From positions 36,835-100,834 of the forward strand of contig NZ_AUDC01000019.1 in the NCBI RefSeq assembly GCF_000425265.1: DNA of 64,000 nucleotides. The letters are read 5' to 3'. Shown here one piece after another: positions 1 to 9,900 of this stretch (within the stretch, counting starts at the first letter, position 1; each line of letters opens with the position of its first letter). The position numbers and the translations under genes are program-made. This DNA comes from Maridesulfovibrio zosterae DSM 11974 (GTDB taxonomy: Bacteria; Desulfobacterota; Desulfovibrionia; Desulfovibrionales; Desulfovibrionaceae). Below the pieces are notes generated by a model. That model was given only the letters and a program-made list of their open reading frames with translations, searched no databases and was not told where the DNA came from.

Positions 1-2226
1 GATATGAATCCTGTCCGGTATGGTGATTTAAGCGTAACATTTAGACAAATTCATTCGGCTGCCTTGAAAGTTATCAATGAACCGGAGTTTGATTCAAATC
101 CACCATATATTATTTCTCTTTCTGATGCTGGAAATATGCCTCATTTATCAGGAGGAAAGGCTGGCAATCTGGGGAAAGTTTATAATCTTGGCGATATTAA
201 TGTTCCCCCCGGATTTGTTATTACAGCCAATGCTTTTCACTATTTTATTGAATATAACGGGTTACGGGAAGAGCTTGGAAAAAGGCTCAGTCGTATGGAG
301 GCAGGCAGACGCAGTCTGTTAGCAACACTAACTCTGGAAATTCAGGAATTTATTCTTGCAGGTGAGGTTCCGCCTGATCTTGCTGAGAGTATTGAGCAAT
401 CTGTTTTAAAGTATGTTGGAGATGCTGATTTTCTGGCTGTACGTTCCAGTGCTCTGGCAGAAGACAGTGAAATTTCTTTTGCCGGACAATATGCCAGTGA
501 ACTTAATCTTACTCCTGACGAAGTTTTGGATGGTTATAAACGTGTCCTTGCCGGTAAGTACTGTCCCCGTGCAGTCTCATATCGTATTTCCAATGGATTA
601 ACTGATAATGATACTGCAATGGCTGTTCTGGTCATCCCTATGATTGATGCCCGTAGTGCCGGAGTTATTTATTCTGTTGATCCAGATTGCATGAATCGTG
701 ATTCTGTCGGTATATATGGGGTTAGCGGCTTAGGTAACTCTCTTGTTGATGGGAGTGTTGTTCCTGCCAAGGCTTCACTTTACCGTAAAGATGTTCCTAG
801 TCTGATCAATGAATGCTCTTTTGATTCAGAAAATCTTCCTGATGAGCAAATGCTTGTGAGGTTGGCTCGTTGCGCTATGCGGCTTGAAGATCATTTCGAA
901 TGTGCTCAGGATGTGGAATGGGCCGTTGATCAGGATGGAGATTTTCATATTTTACAGACTCGTCCCTTACAACGAGAGCATTCTAAAGCCGCAGTCGTAC
1001 ATGGTCCTATTCCGGCAATGCCTTTTATGGAAGGCCTTGAGCGGGCATCATCAGGGGCTGGATGCGGCGAAATTCATTTTGCCCGTACCGGAGAGGAGAT
1101 AGCCCGTATTCCAGAAGGATCGGTTATTATTACACCGACATTAAAACCTTCTCTACTGACTTTCGCCGGAAATATTAACGCAGTGCTGTCTGCTACGGGC
1201 AGCAGGGCCAGCCATTTTGCATCTGTTGCTCGTGAGCTTGGTATTCCGGTACTGGTCGGAGATGTAATGGATCGTTATACTCAGGGCCAACTGGTAACTG
1301 TCGATGGCATGGAAGGAGCTGTTTATGAGGGATGTGTGGAGGATGTTCTAACCCGCTCATTCGGTAGTGCAGATGTCTCTTCCAGAGTTCTTGATTTGTA
1401 TAAAAATATAATCCCTCATACCGTGAAGTTAACTTTAACTGACCCGCAGGACTCTGGTTTTACTCCTCAGGGATGCAAATCGATGCATGATGTAATTCGG
1501 TTTTGCCATGAGAGTTCCGTTAGTGAAATGTTTTCACTTGTTGATAAACGGGGATTGGGCATGGGAACATCCAAGCTGCTTGAAACAGGACTGCCACTTG
1601 TTATTTATGTAATCGACCTGGATGGTGGACTTGTTTCCGGGATTGAAAAAAAGAAAAAAATTGTATCGTCTGAAGTTAGTTGTGAACCTATGCTTTCATT
1701 ACTGAAAGGGCTTTCCGATGAGCGTGTTCCCTGGTCAGAGGAATTGACCCACGTGGATTGGGATGAATTTGATCGTATGTCTGCCGGTATTTTTAGTAAA
1801 GATTCTAAAATTCTTGCAAGCTATGGTGTGCTGGCCAAAGATTATATGCACCTCCTGATTAGGTTTGGATATCATTTGTCAGAAGTAGATTCACTTTGCG
1901 GACCTGATGCAGGGCAGAACTACATTAAATTTCGTTTCAAAGGTGGCGGCGCAGGGATTGATAATCGTTTGCTTCGTATTGAGTTTATCCGGCTGGTTCT
2001 TGAACATTATGGTTTTGAAACGACTGTTCATGGGGATATGCTGGATGGATTAAGCTCACGCCTGCCTGCCGAAGATACCACGGCACAATTGGCAATGCTT
2101 GGATATCTGATGGCAGTGACCAGACTGATGGACATGCGTATGACAGATGAAGAGCAGATTACAGTAGAAGTTGCGAAGTTTATTGAAGAAGCGGAGCATA
2201 TTTATGACAGAGCAGGCAAAGAATAA
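1..2226 (+). CDS. PEP-synthase-like ATP-grasp plus phosphohistidine swivel protein (5' end probably cut)
   Basis: The N-terminal half is a PEP/pyruvate-binding ATP-grasp domain: GGKAGNLG near residue 50, VPPGFVIT, VRSSA with Arg147, DVEWA near 303 and LQTRPL near 317 (counted from the ATG at base 4). A PEP-utilising swivel domain follows, GSRASHFASVARELGIPVLVG, with the expected phospho-accepting His404. The PEP-binding TIM barrel of true PEP synthase is missing. In its place are about 290 residues I do not recognise. The protein may therefore phosphorylate a different acceptor, as rifampicin phosphotransferase relatives do; that is inference. No ribosome site is visible before the first ATG, and the codon before it is open in frame, so the gene probably starts upstream of the window. 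It overlaps the next start by 23 bases, suggesting one transcript. Confidence 0.8.
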   Translation, partial: DMNPVRYGDLSVTFRQIHSAALKVINEPEFDSNPPYIISLSDAGNMPHLSGGKAGNLGKVYNLGDINVPPGFVITANAFHYFIEYNGLREELGKRLSRMEAGRRSLLATLTLEIQEFILAGEVPPDLAESIEQSVLKYVGDADFLAVRSSALAEDSEISFAGQYASELNLTPDEVLDGYKRVLAGKYCPRAVSYRISNGLTDNDTAMAVLVIPMIDARSAGVIYSVDPDCMNRDSVGIYGVSGLGNSLVDGSVVPAKASLYRKDVPSLINECSFDSENLPDEQMLVRLARCAMRLEDHFECAQDVEWAVDQDGDFHILQTRPLQREHSKAAVVHGPIPAMPFMEGLERASSGAGCGEIHFARTGEEIARIPEGSVIITPTLKPSLLTFAGNINAVLSATGSRASHFASVARELGIPVLVGDVMDRYTQGQLVTVDGMEGAVYEGCVEDVLTRSFGSADVSSRVLDLYKNIIPHTVKLTLTDPQDSGFTPQGCKSMHDVIRFCHESSVSEMFSLVDKRGLGMGTSKLLETGLPLVIYVIDLDGGLVSGIEKKKKIVSSEVSCEPMLSLLKGLSDERVPWSEELTHVDWDEFDRMSAGIFSKDSKILASYGVLAKDYMHLLIRFGYHLSEVDSLCGPDAGQNYIKFRFKGGGAGIDNRLLRIEFIRLVLEHYGFETTVHGDMLDGLSSRLPAEDTTAQLAMLGYLMAVTRLMDMRMTDEEQITVEVAKFIEEAEHIYDRAGKE

Positions 2227-3286
2227 AGCATATAACCTGACTTGGGTAACTGATCAGTTGGCGGTCGGTTGCGCACCTATGAGCCATGCTCAACTCGAAT
2301 CCATTCGGGAGCAGGGGGTGGATGCTATTGTCAATCTTTGTGGAGAGTTCTGTGATTTGCATGAAATTGAACGTAATTCAGGATTTGACGTGCATTATCT
2401 GCCGCTGGAGGATGAAGAAGCTCCTGAATTGATTGATCTTGAGAATGCGCTGGAATGGATGGATGAAGCTATTTATTTAGGTAAAAAAGTGCTTATCCAC
2501 TGTCGTCATGGCATCGGTCGTACAGGAACAGTTTTAAATGCATACCTTTTGCGTCGAGGTTTGGGGCATAAACTTGCATGGCGTAAAATGAAAAGATTGC
2601 GTTCAAAACCTGCGAATTTTGCTCAATGGTGGACTATCCGTAAATATGGACGCAAGAGTGGTAAGTTAACAGCGCGTGCCCCTTGTTTAGAATTTAGAAG
2701 ATTAGTTGATTTGACTCCTTTTTTTAATGATTACTTTAAATTGGTGGAAGAGGTTGAAGAACGGGCTGAGAATTCTGGGAAACGAACTTTATGCGGGCTT
2801 GACCATGATCGCTGTTGCCAGACTCCGGTTAGCCTCAGTCTTGCAGAAGCCTTGCATATTAGTAGGCGTATAAATTTAGAACTTACCCACGAAGAGCGTT
2901 TAACTGTTATTGAAAAAGCTGTTGAGACCTCGCGCGCTGAACGCAAAGCAGCAAGAGAATTGAAGGCAGAAGGAAGTAGCGGGTATTGTTTGTCCGGTAC
3001 AGGTGGTACATGTCCTTTGTCACAGGACCATAAGTGTATTTTATTTGATTTTAGGCCATTGCAATGTCGTGCCTTTGGTCTTGATATCTCTGAGGATGGC
3101 AAGCTTTGGCATAACGAACTTATCCCGACGCTGGATAAAATTTCATTTGAAATCTGGTTCGCTTATACAGGGGTATTGTATGATGAGGCTATGCCTACTT
3201 TTTCTTTGCCTGATGTTGTTTCCGGCAAATTTATTGAACAGCTTTTCAAGCTGATGATGACCCAAGGTTTGGGTGATGATTATTAA
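2204..3286 (+). CDS. Dual-specificity/tyrosine phosphatase fused to a YkgJ-type Cys cluster domain
   Basis: The first 160 residues are a cysteine-based phosphatase of the dual-specificity class with the P-loop HCRHGIGRTG (Cys100, Arg106). From about residue 205 there is a cysteine-rich domain of the YkgJ (zinc/iron-chelating) family: CGLDHDRCC, then a C..C..C series ending FRPLQCRAFG. I choose the ATG at 2204 because GGAG lies 7 bases upstream; the TTG further 5' has no such site. The gene overlaps the end of the PEP-synthase-like gene, so the two are probably cotranscribed and may act together on phosphorylated substrates. The fusion of a phosphatase with a metal-binding Cys domain is unusual. 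The substrate is unknown. Confidence 0.8.
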   Translation: MTEQAKNKAYNLTWVTDQLAVGCAPMSHAQLESIREQGVDAIVNLCGEFCDLHEIERNSGFDVHYLPLEDEEAPELIDLENALEWMDEAIYLGKKVLIHCRHGIGRTGTVLNAYLLRRGLGHKLAWRKMKRLRSKPANFAQWWTIRKYGRKSGKLTARAPCLEFRRLVDLTPFFNDYFKLVEEVEERAENSGKRTLCGLDHDRCCQTPVSLSLAEALHISRRINLELTHEERLTVIEKAVETSRAERKAARELKAEGSSGYCLSGTGGTCPLSQDHKCILFDFRPLQCRAFGLDISEDGKLWHNELIPTLDKISFEIWFAYTGVLYDEAMPTFSLPDVVSGKFIEQLFKLMMTQGLGDDY

Positions 3287-3318
3287 ATATTAGGTCTGTG
3301 CTAATTAATTTTAAATTT

Positions 3319-3765
3319 TTATAAATGGCGTGTCAGATATTTATCAAGTTGATTGGTAAAATTTTGTCTGTCTTTGGGGCTGAATGCTGCAGGGCCACCG
3401 GAAACAGATCCTGCACTACGCAGTTCTTCCATAAGATTACGCATACTGAGAATGCCTTTGATGTTGTCTATTGTATATAGTTCTCCACGGGGGTTGAGTC
3501 CCGTAGCCCCTTTATCAACAATTTTATCTGCCAACGGAATATCAGCAGTAATTACCAGATCTCCGGGATTGCACAACTCTACAATTTCATTATCCGCTAC
3601 ATTAAATCCAGCTGAAACTTTAATTGTATTAATGAAAGTTGAGCTGGGAACAGAAAGGTATTGATTGGCAACAAGTGTTGTTTTTACTTCTCGGCGTATG
3701 GCAGTTTTAAACAAAATCTCTTTAACTGCCTTGGGGCAGGCATCAGCATCGACCCATATCTGCAT
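3319..3765 (-). CDS. YaiI/YqxD family protein (UPF0178, PIN-like)
   Basis: A 148-residue protein starting MQIWVDADACPKAVKEIL, the hallmark opening of the YaiI/YqxD family, with the conserved acidic residues DADACP and the later GDLVITADIPLAD and ATGLNPRGELY motifs. Family members adopt a PIN-like nuclease fold, but the cellular role is not established. Length is normal for the family. The gene stands alone, convergent with the phosphatase gene. Confidence 0.88.
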   Translation of the reverse strand: MQIWVDADACPKAVKEILFKTAIRREVKTTLVANQYLSVPSSTFINTIKVSAGFNVADNEIVELCNPGDLVITADIPLADKIVDKGATGLNPRGELYTIDNIKGILSMRNLMEELRSAGSVSGGPAAFSPKDRQNFTNQLDKYLTRHL

Positions 3766-3866
3766 ATTAAATTCCCATATTGTTTTTTATAATCAGCTGT
3801 CGCACTTATAGAAGGTGCTGACAGAAAATGCAAATTTGATTTCTCAGAATTTATAAGCCCTGCTTA

Positions 3867-4196
3867 TCAGCAGGGAGTGGAAATTGCTTGGCGCAGGTCA
3901 TTAATTATTGCGATTTGTTCTTTTTCTTCTTCAGCAAGAAGTATATATGTGCAGTTCCAGCATTCTTCAGTTACACAATCCTGTTGTGACGGTGAGGCCA
4001 GTTCCCGTTTGAGATTATCCGTTCTGCCGATGTAGAGAGCGTGTGATTCAAATCCGGCAAGATGTCCACGCGGGTGTGTGTATGCAAGTATAAATAATCC
4101 TCCTTTTTTAGGGAAATCAGCTGATTTTTTATTTATAATGAAATTGTAGTCTTTTCCTGATTGTCCTTTGAAAATCCATTCTTTTTGTCTGAACAT
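3867..4196 (-). CDS. Small GIY-YIG-like protein
   Basis: A 109-residue basic protein. Residues 32-65 read GGLFILAY ... ALYIGRTDNLKREL, which follows the GIY-YIG pattern (GxY-like strand, YIG, then a conserved Arg and a helix). The usual downstream catalytic Glu and Asn are not obvious, so nuclease activity is doubtful. It lies alone on the minus strand between YaiI and a 376-base gap. Family assignment is by motif only. Confidence 0.55.
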   Translation of the reverse strand: MFRQKEWIFKGQSGKDYNFIINKKSADFPKKGGLFILAYTHPRGHLAGFESHALYIGRTDNLKRELASPSQQDCVTEECWNCTYILLAEEEKEQIAIINDLRQAISTPC

Positions 4197-4572
4197 TCAA
4201 TTTCCTTATTGAAATATTTATATTTATTTATGTTAAAACTTGCGTGGCTGATAGGCAGAGCTGATCAGTTAATATTTTTGCATAATTCAGGCAAGGGTGA
4301 GTATCGGTTAAAGTATGAAATCTATAGAATAATTATTCAACAAATTGATTAATAACCATGTTCTCAATCAATAAAAGTTAAAATTATTAAAAGTATAAAT
4401 TAAAGATAAAGTTAGTTTTATGTGTTTAACTGTTCAAGTTTATTGTATTTAAGTTGTTTTGTATTATTTTTGTTCCAAATCAAGCGCAATCCCGCCTTCA
4501 TTGACCACTTTTATATACTGGCTTTAATTATGTCAAAAGTGACGCAATTAAAGTTTAGCTTATGGAGAAATC
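4197..4572. other. 376-base AT-rich intergenic region with a possible promoter for the FmdE-MoCF gene
   Basis: No open frame of merit. A possible sigma-70-like pair, TTGACC at 4501-4506 and TTAATT at 4524-4529 with a 17-base spacer, lies before the FmdE-MoCF gene. GGAG sits 5 bases before its ATG. The promoter call is weak. Confidence 0.3.
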
Positions 4573-6255
4573 ATGAATCTTGAGTCTACCATTAATCTCG
4601 TTGATAAAAAAACTGAATATGACGATTCCATTGGTCCCTATTCGTACGATGAGTTCATAGAAGCTGCCCGCAGATTTCACGGCAGTCCGGCTCCTGGCCT
4701 TATTCTTGGCGGATACATGCTTGAAGAAGCCAGACGGCATCTTCCTGAAGGGACTCTGTTCGATGCTATTTCAGAGACGTCATGGTGCTTGCCTGATGCT
4801 GTACAGATGTTGACATTTTGCAGCATAGGCAACGGCTGGCTCAAGGTTAAGAATCTTGGTGTTTATGCGCTATCTCTTTATGACAAATATACTGGAGAGG
4901 GAGTGCGTATTCGCGTTGATCCTAAAAAATTGGATGAATGGCCGGAGGTGAAGTCATGGTTCTTAAAAAAGAAACCTAAAAAAGATCAGGATTCGGTTAA
5001 ACTGCATGCTGAGATCCGTGAAGCAGGTGCTTCGTTTTGTTCCATAGAAGCTATTCAGATTAAACCGGAAGCGATGATTAAACGCAGTAAGGGGGGGATA
5101 ACCATCTGTCCTATTTGCGGTGATGCTTATCCCGGCTCTTTTGGAGCAATCTGCCGTACCTGTCAGGGGGAAGGACCATATTTAAGTATCAAGGCAACCG
5201 CAGCAATTAATCCTGTTCCAGAAGGATTGAAAGTCGTTCCTATCAGTGAAGCAGAGGGAAAGACAGCAGTTCATGATATGACCCGTATTGTTCCCGGTAA
5301 GTATAAAGATCCTGAGTTCAGTAAGGATCATGATTTCAGTGCAAGCGATATCTGTCGACTGCAGCTCATCGGCAAAAATCATATTTATGTGGACGAAGGA
5401 GATATCCCCGATGGCGAGTGGGTTCATGAGAATGAGGCTGCGGAGACATTTGGACGGATTATGTCTGGTAGTGGCGTTGTTGCTGAAGGCAAGCCTAAGG
5501 AAGGCAAAGTTACACTTAGAGCTGATCATGATGGTGTGCTTGTCTCTGACCTTGAAATGATGAATCGTTTTAATTTTATACCTGATGTTATGGTTGCGGC
5601 CCGCAAAAGCGGGACATTGATAAAAAAAGGTGCCCGTATTGCCGGAACACGGGCAATCCCACTTTATCTGTCACGTGAAAATTTCTCCCGGGCTGTTTCT
5701 TCTCTTAATGGCGATCCTCTCTTTAAAATACTTCCGCTAACCAAGAAAAAAGTCGGCGTGCTGATTACTGGAGATGAAGTCTTTAATGGGCTGATTGAAG
5801 ATAAATTTGGTGCTGTCATCACTGCAAAGGTTCAGGCGCTAGGCAGTGAAGTCGTTCGCACTGTAATCGGGCCGGACGATCGTGAGCATATACGTGATGC
5901 TGCTTTATCCTTGATGAGCGAAGGTTGTGATCTGCTTATCACAACCGCCGGTATGTCAGTTGATCCTGATGACGTGACCAGACACGGCCTGGTGGATGCC
6001 GGAGTTACTGACCTTCTTTATGGTGCTCCTGTTCTGCCCGGCACTATGTTGCTGCTCGCTAAGGCTGGTGACACCCGTATAATAGGGGTTCCTGCCTGCG
6101 CTCTGTTTTTTAAAACTACAAGTCTAGACCTTGTACTTCCCCGGGTTCTGGCCGGACAGAATATAAGCCGGAAAGATCTCGTTGCTATGGCTGATGGTGG
6201 TTACTGTATGGAATGTAAAACCTGCACTTTCCCTAAATGTCCCTTCGGGAAATAG
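4573..6255 (+). CDS. FmdE-domain / zinc ribbon / MoCF (MoeA-like) molybdopterin protein
   Basis: A 560-residue multidomain protein. Residues 25-170 resemble FmdE, named for the formylmethanofuran dehydrogenase operon. A four-Cys ribbon follows (CPIC at 179-182, CRTC at 194-197). The C-terminal third is a MoCF-binding/MoeA-like domain with VGVLITGDEV and GADDxx-type TTAGMSVDPDD. The tail carries five more cysteines (CMECKTCTFPKCPFG). The order FmdE-ribbon-MoCF is seen in sulfate reducers beside Mo/W formate dehydrogenases, and here it lies directly upstream of fdhA. A role in Mo/W-bis-MGD cofactor delivery or insertion is therefore inferred. GGAG precedes the ATG, and the gene ends 10 bases before the ModE-like gene. 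Confidence 0.82.
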   Translation: MNLESTINLVDKKTEYDDSIGPYSYDEFIEAARRFHGSPAPGLILGGYMLEEARRHLPEGTLFDAISETSWCLPDAVQMLTFCSIGNGWLKVKNLGVYALSLYDKYTGEGVRIRVDPKKLDEWPEVKSWFLKKKPKKDQDSVKLHAEIREAGASFCSIEAIQIKPEAMIKRSKGGITICPICGDAYPGSFGAICRTCQGEGPYLSIKATAAINPVPEGLKVVPISEAEGKTAVHDMTRIVPGKYKDPEFSKDHDFSASDICRLQLIGKNHIYVDEGDIPDGEWVHENEAAETFGRIMSGSGVVAEGKPKEGKVTLRADHDGVLVSDLEMMNRFNFIPDVMVAARKSGTLIKKGARIAGTRAIPLYLSRENFSRAVSSLNGDPLFKILPLTKKKVGVLITGDEVFNGLIEDKFGAVITAKVQALGSEVVRTVIGPDDREHIRDAALSLMSEGCDLLITTAGMSVDPDDVTRHGLVDAGVTDLLYGAPVLPGTMLLLAKAGDTRIIGVPACALFFKTTSLDLVLPRVLAGQNISRKDLVAMADGGYCMECKTCTFPKCPFGK

Positions 6256-6265
6256 GAGAATGATA

Positions 6266-6685
6266 ATGCATGAAAATTTCGACCCGCCGGAACAGGTGAC
6301 AACTGCGGCTTTGGCGGAAATAGAAGGGCATAGTCCAACAATACGGTTGCATTTATGGCTTGAAGGGGGGGAGGGGGTTTTTTTTGGTTATGGCAGACTT
6401 CTGCTGCTTGATCGCATTGAAACATGCGGTTCGCTTAAAAAAGCCTCTGAAGAATTAGGCATGTCCTACCGTGCCGCATGGGGAAAGATTAAGCAATCCG
6501 AAAAAGTATTGGGATTTAGCCTTATTGAAAGAGTCGGAAGCAGACGTAGCGGTTATCGGCTGACAGATGCTGGAAGGTTGGTGCGGGACAAATATCTTGA
6601 GTGGTTCAGTAAAGTTGAAAGCGATGCCCGTGCCCGTGCTGATGAAATCTTTTCGTGGCGTTCGAAGAGTTTCGGGGAAAACTAA
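6266..6685 (+). CDS. ModE-like winged-helix regulator (N-terminal domain only)
   Basis: A 139-residue protein. After a 30-residue lead it carries the LysR/ModE-type winged helix: GRLLLLDRIETCGSLKKASEELGMSYRAAWGKIKQSE, then a wing with SGYRLTDAG. Molybdate-binding TOBE/MOP domains are absent, so it is a stand-alone DNA-binding form. The ATG at 6266 is chosen because AGGAG lies 7 bases upstream; the in-frame ATG at 6260 is too close to that site. It sits between a molybdopterin protein and fdhA, so it probably regulates Mo/W cofactor or formate dehydrogenase genes. Confidence 0.82.
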   Translation: MHENFDPPEQVTTAALAEIEGHSPTIRLHLWLEGGEGVFFGYGRLLLLDRIETCGSLKKASEELGMSYRAAWGKIKQSEKVLGFSLIERVGSRRSGYRLTDAGRLVRDKYLEWFSKVESDARARADEIFSWRSKSFGEN

Positions 6686-6814
6686 GTTTAATTGTGTTAT
6701 CTATAACATATTTAAATAGTGTGTTTTATCTTCTTGGTGTTATTCTGTGTAGTGGTTGAAATAACTGTCAGGCGTTTTTTGCTTAATTCACCTGATATAA
6801 CGAAGGAGGATCCC

Positions 6815-9800
6815 ATGAACATTTCACGGCGAGGGTTCATGAAACTTGCGGGCATAGGTGTCGCAGGTCTCGGAATGAGTCAGCTAGGACTCGATTTATC
6901 TCCGGCACAGGCGTATGCTGCCGGACTTAAAATTAAGGGAGCTAAAGAAGTAATTTCCATCTGTCCGTTTTGTTCGGTCAGTTGTCACTTCATTGCTCAT
7001 GTGAAGGACGGAAAGATTGTCAGTACAGAAGGTGATGCTGATTATCCTGTCAGTGAAGGTGCTCTCTGTGCAAAGGGGGCAGCTATGCTGTCCATGCACA
7101 ACAGCCACCATAGACTACAAAAACCCATGTACCGTGCTCCCTACAGCACTAAGTGGGAAGAAAAAAGCTGGGAATGGGTCCTTGACCGCATTGCCCACCG
7201 TGTAAAAGAAACACGTGATGCAGACTTCAAACGCTTCAATAATAAGGGGCAGGAAGTAAACCGTGTCGAATCAATCTTTCATCTTGGGTCATCACAGATG
7301 GATAACGAGGAGTGTGCAGTCGTCCATCAGGGTGTACGCGGTCTCGGCCTGGTGCATTTTGATCACCAGGCACGTATCTGACACAGCGCAACAGTTGCGG
7401 CTCTGGCAGAGTCGTTCGGGCGCGGTGCGATGACAAACCATTGGTGCGATATTGAAAATGCAGATTCTATCCTGATCATAGGAAGTAATGCTGCAGAGCA
7501 CCATCCGATCTCCTTTAAATGGGTTTTACGGGCCAAGGACAAAGGCGCCACTGTTATGCATGTGGACCCAAAATTCTCCCGTACTTCCGCAAGAAGTGAC
7601 TTCCATGTGCCGCTCAGATCAGGCACAGATATTCCTTTTATGGGTGGAATGATCAACTATGTTCTGGAGAATGATCTTTACTTCAAGGACTATGTAGCTG
7701 ATTACACCAATGCTGCTTTTATTGTGGGCAAGGACTATAAGTTCTCCAGAGGACTGTTTTCCGGCTACGATGCTAAAGCACGCAAATATGACAAATCAAA
7801 ATGGGTATTTGAGCTGGATAAAGATGGTGTGCCGAAGAGAGACCCTTCACTGAAGCATCCACGTTGCGTATTCCAGATGCTCAAAAAGCACTATTCACGT
7901 TATTCCCTTTCCAATGTTTCTAAAACTACAGGTGTTACTAAAGAAAACCTGACCCGTGTTTACAAGACATTTGCTGCTACAGGTAAAAAGGATAAGGCTG
8001 GAACAATTATGTATGCCCTGGGCTGGACTCAGCATACTGTTGGTGTGCAGAATATCCGCTCCAGTGCCATCCTTCAGCTTTTGCTTGGTAACATAGGTGT
8101 AGCCGGTGGCGGTATTAACGCTTTACGCGGTGAACCTAATGTACAGGGGTCAACTGACCATTGTATCCTTTGGCATATCCTGCCTGGTTATCTGCCTGTT
8201 CCAAAAGCCAGCCTTGGTTCGTTTGAAGATTATACCAAGGCAACGACTCCGGTCAGCAAAGATCCTGAAAGTGCCAACTGGTGGCAGCATAAGCCTAAAT
8301 ATATGGCTTCACTGCTTAAGTCTTGGCGCGGAGAAAATGCTACTGCTGAAAACGGATTTGGTTACAAGCTCTTGCCTAAAGTGGATGATGGAGAAGATTA
8401 CTCATACATTTTCATCTTTGACCGTATGTACAAGGGTGATATCAAGGGGGGTTTTGTCTTCGGAACCAACCCGGCCCAGAGTGTGCCTAATTCTAATAAG
8501 GCCCGTAAGGCTTTGGATAAGCTTGACTGGCTTGTTGTAGGCGAACTTCATAATACTGAGACTTCAGATAACTGGCATCGTCCGGGTGTCGATCCCACTC
8601 GGAACAAGACTGAAGTCTTCCTGCTTCCTTCTGCGCAGCGGGCAGAAAAGGCCGGTTCTATCAGTAACAGTGGACGTTGGCTGCTTTGGCATTATGAAGC
8701 CTGCCGCCCTATGGGTGAAAGCAAAAGTATGGGTGAAATGTATGTGGATATCATAAACCACGTACGCCGACTGTATAATAAAGAAAATGGTACTTTCCCC
8801 GAGCCTATCTTGAGTCTCGACTGGCCTGCGTATTATGATGCTGAAGATGTCGCTCAGCGTATTAATGGTCGTTTTACCAAGGATGTTGAGTTCAAAGGCA
8901 AGAAGTACAAGAAGGGACAGCAGGTTCCATCCTTTGTAGCTCTAGGGGATGACGGTTCAACATCATGTATGAACTGGCTCTATTCAGGAAGTTATACCGA
9001 AGAAGGCGGCAACAAGGCTAAACGCCGCAGTCTGGAGCAGACGCCTATGCAGGCGAAGATAAACCTCTTCCCCAACTTTGCATGGTGCTGGCCAGTCAAT
9101 CGCCGTATTCTTTATAACCGTGCTTCAGTTGATGCCAAAGGGCAGCCTTTCGCTCCGCAGAAAGCGGTTATCAAGTGGAACGGTTCCAAGTGGGAAGGTG
9201 ATGTCCCTGATGGCGGTTGGCCACCGAACGCAAGTGGTAAAGGGCGCTATCCGTTCATCATGCGTAAGGAAGGCCATGGACAGCTATATGGTCCGGGACT
9301 TCAGGATGGACCTTTTCCTGATCATTATGAGCCTGTGGAAACTCCTATCAAGAGTCATCCTTTCTCAAAGCAGCTTAACAGCCCTGTTTACAAGCGGGTA
9401 TTCAGTGACATGGATAAACTTGCTAAGCCTGCTGATGAGCGTTTTCCTATTGTCCTTACCACGTACAGTATGACTGAACACTGGTGCGGTGGCGGTGAAA
9501 CAAGGAATATTCCGGCTCTGCTTGAAGCTGAACCGCAGCTTTACGTTGAAATGAGTCCGGAGCTTGCTGAGGAAAAAGGCATTGCAAACGGCGATCCTGT
9601 AATCGTTGAAAGTATCCGTGGTAAAGTTGAAGCTATTGCAATGGTAACTGTGCGTATGACTCCTTTTGAAGTTAAAGGTGAAATCGTACATGAAGTAGGT
9701 ATGCCTTTCTGCTTCGGCTGGACGACGAGAGGTTGTGGTGATGCAACAAACAGGCTGACTCCTGCAGTTGGTGATCCGAACACTACCATTCCTGAGTACA

Positions 9801-9853
9801 AGGCTTGTCTCGTGAATGTTCGCAAAGCGAAAACTCTCACTGAGATTGAGTAA
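6815..9853 (+). CDS. fdhA: Periplasmic formate dehydrogenase catalytic subunit, selenocysteine-containing
   Basis: A single 1,012-residue gene read through an in-frame UGA at 7379-7381, encoding Sec189. The UGA is followed by His190 and by a stem-loop that fits a bacterial SECIS. The N-terminus is a twin-arginine signal (SRRGFMKLAG), so export is via Tat. Cys50-x2-Cys53-x3-Cys57-x27-Cys85 binds the proximal [4Fe-4S] cluster. The rest is the Mo/W-bis-MGD oxidoreductase body (GSNAAEHHP, GNIGVAGGGINALRGEPNVQG, and the C-terminal barrel). It oxidises formate to CO2, or the reverse, with FdhB. GGAGG lies 5 bases before the ATG. The protein matches the soluble periplasmic FdhAB type of Desulfovibrio. 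A conventional ORF caller splits it in two. Confidence 0.95.
7398..7414 (+). promoter_or_regulatory. Putative bacterial SECIS hairpin after the fdhA UGA
   Basis: CGGCTCT (7398-7404) pairs with AGAGTCG (7408-7414), 7 bp with one G-U, around a GGC loop. The loop is 23 bases 3' of the UGA, within the distance known for SelB-recognised SECIS elements. A second small stem, CGCAA/TTGCG, lies between the UGA and this hairpin. Confidence 0.7.
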
Positions 9854-9900
9854 CCCGAAACCAAGCCGGACCTTACGGTCCGTCCAAAAAGGAGTAAAAA

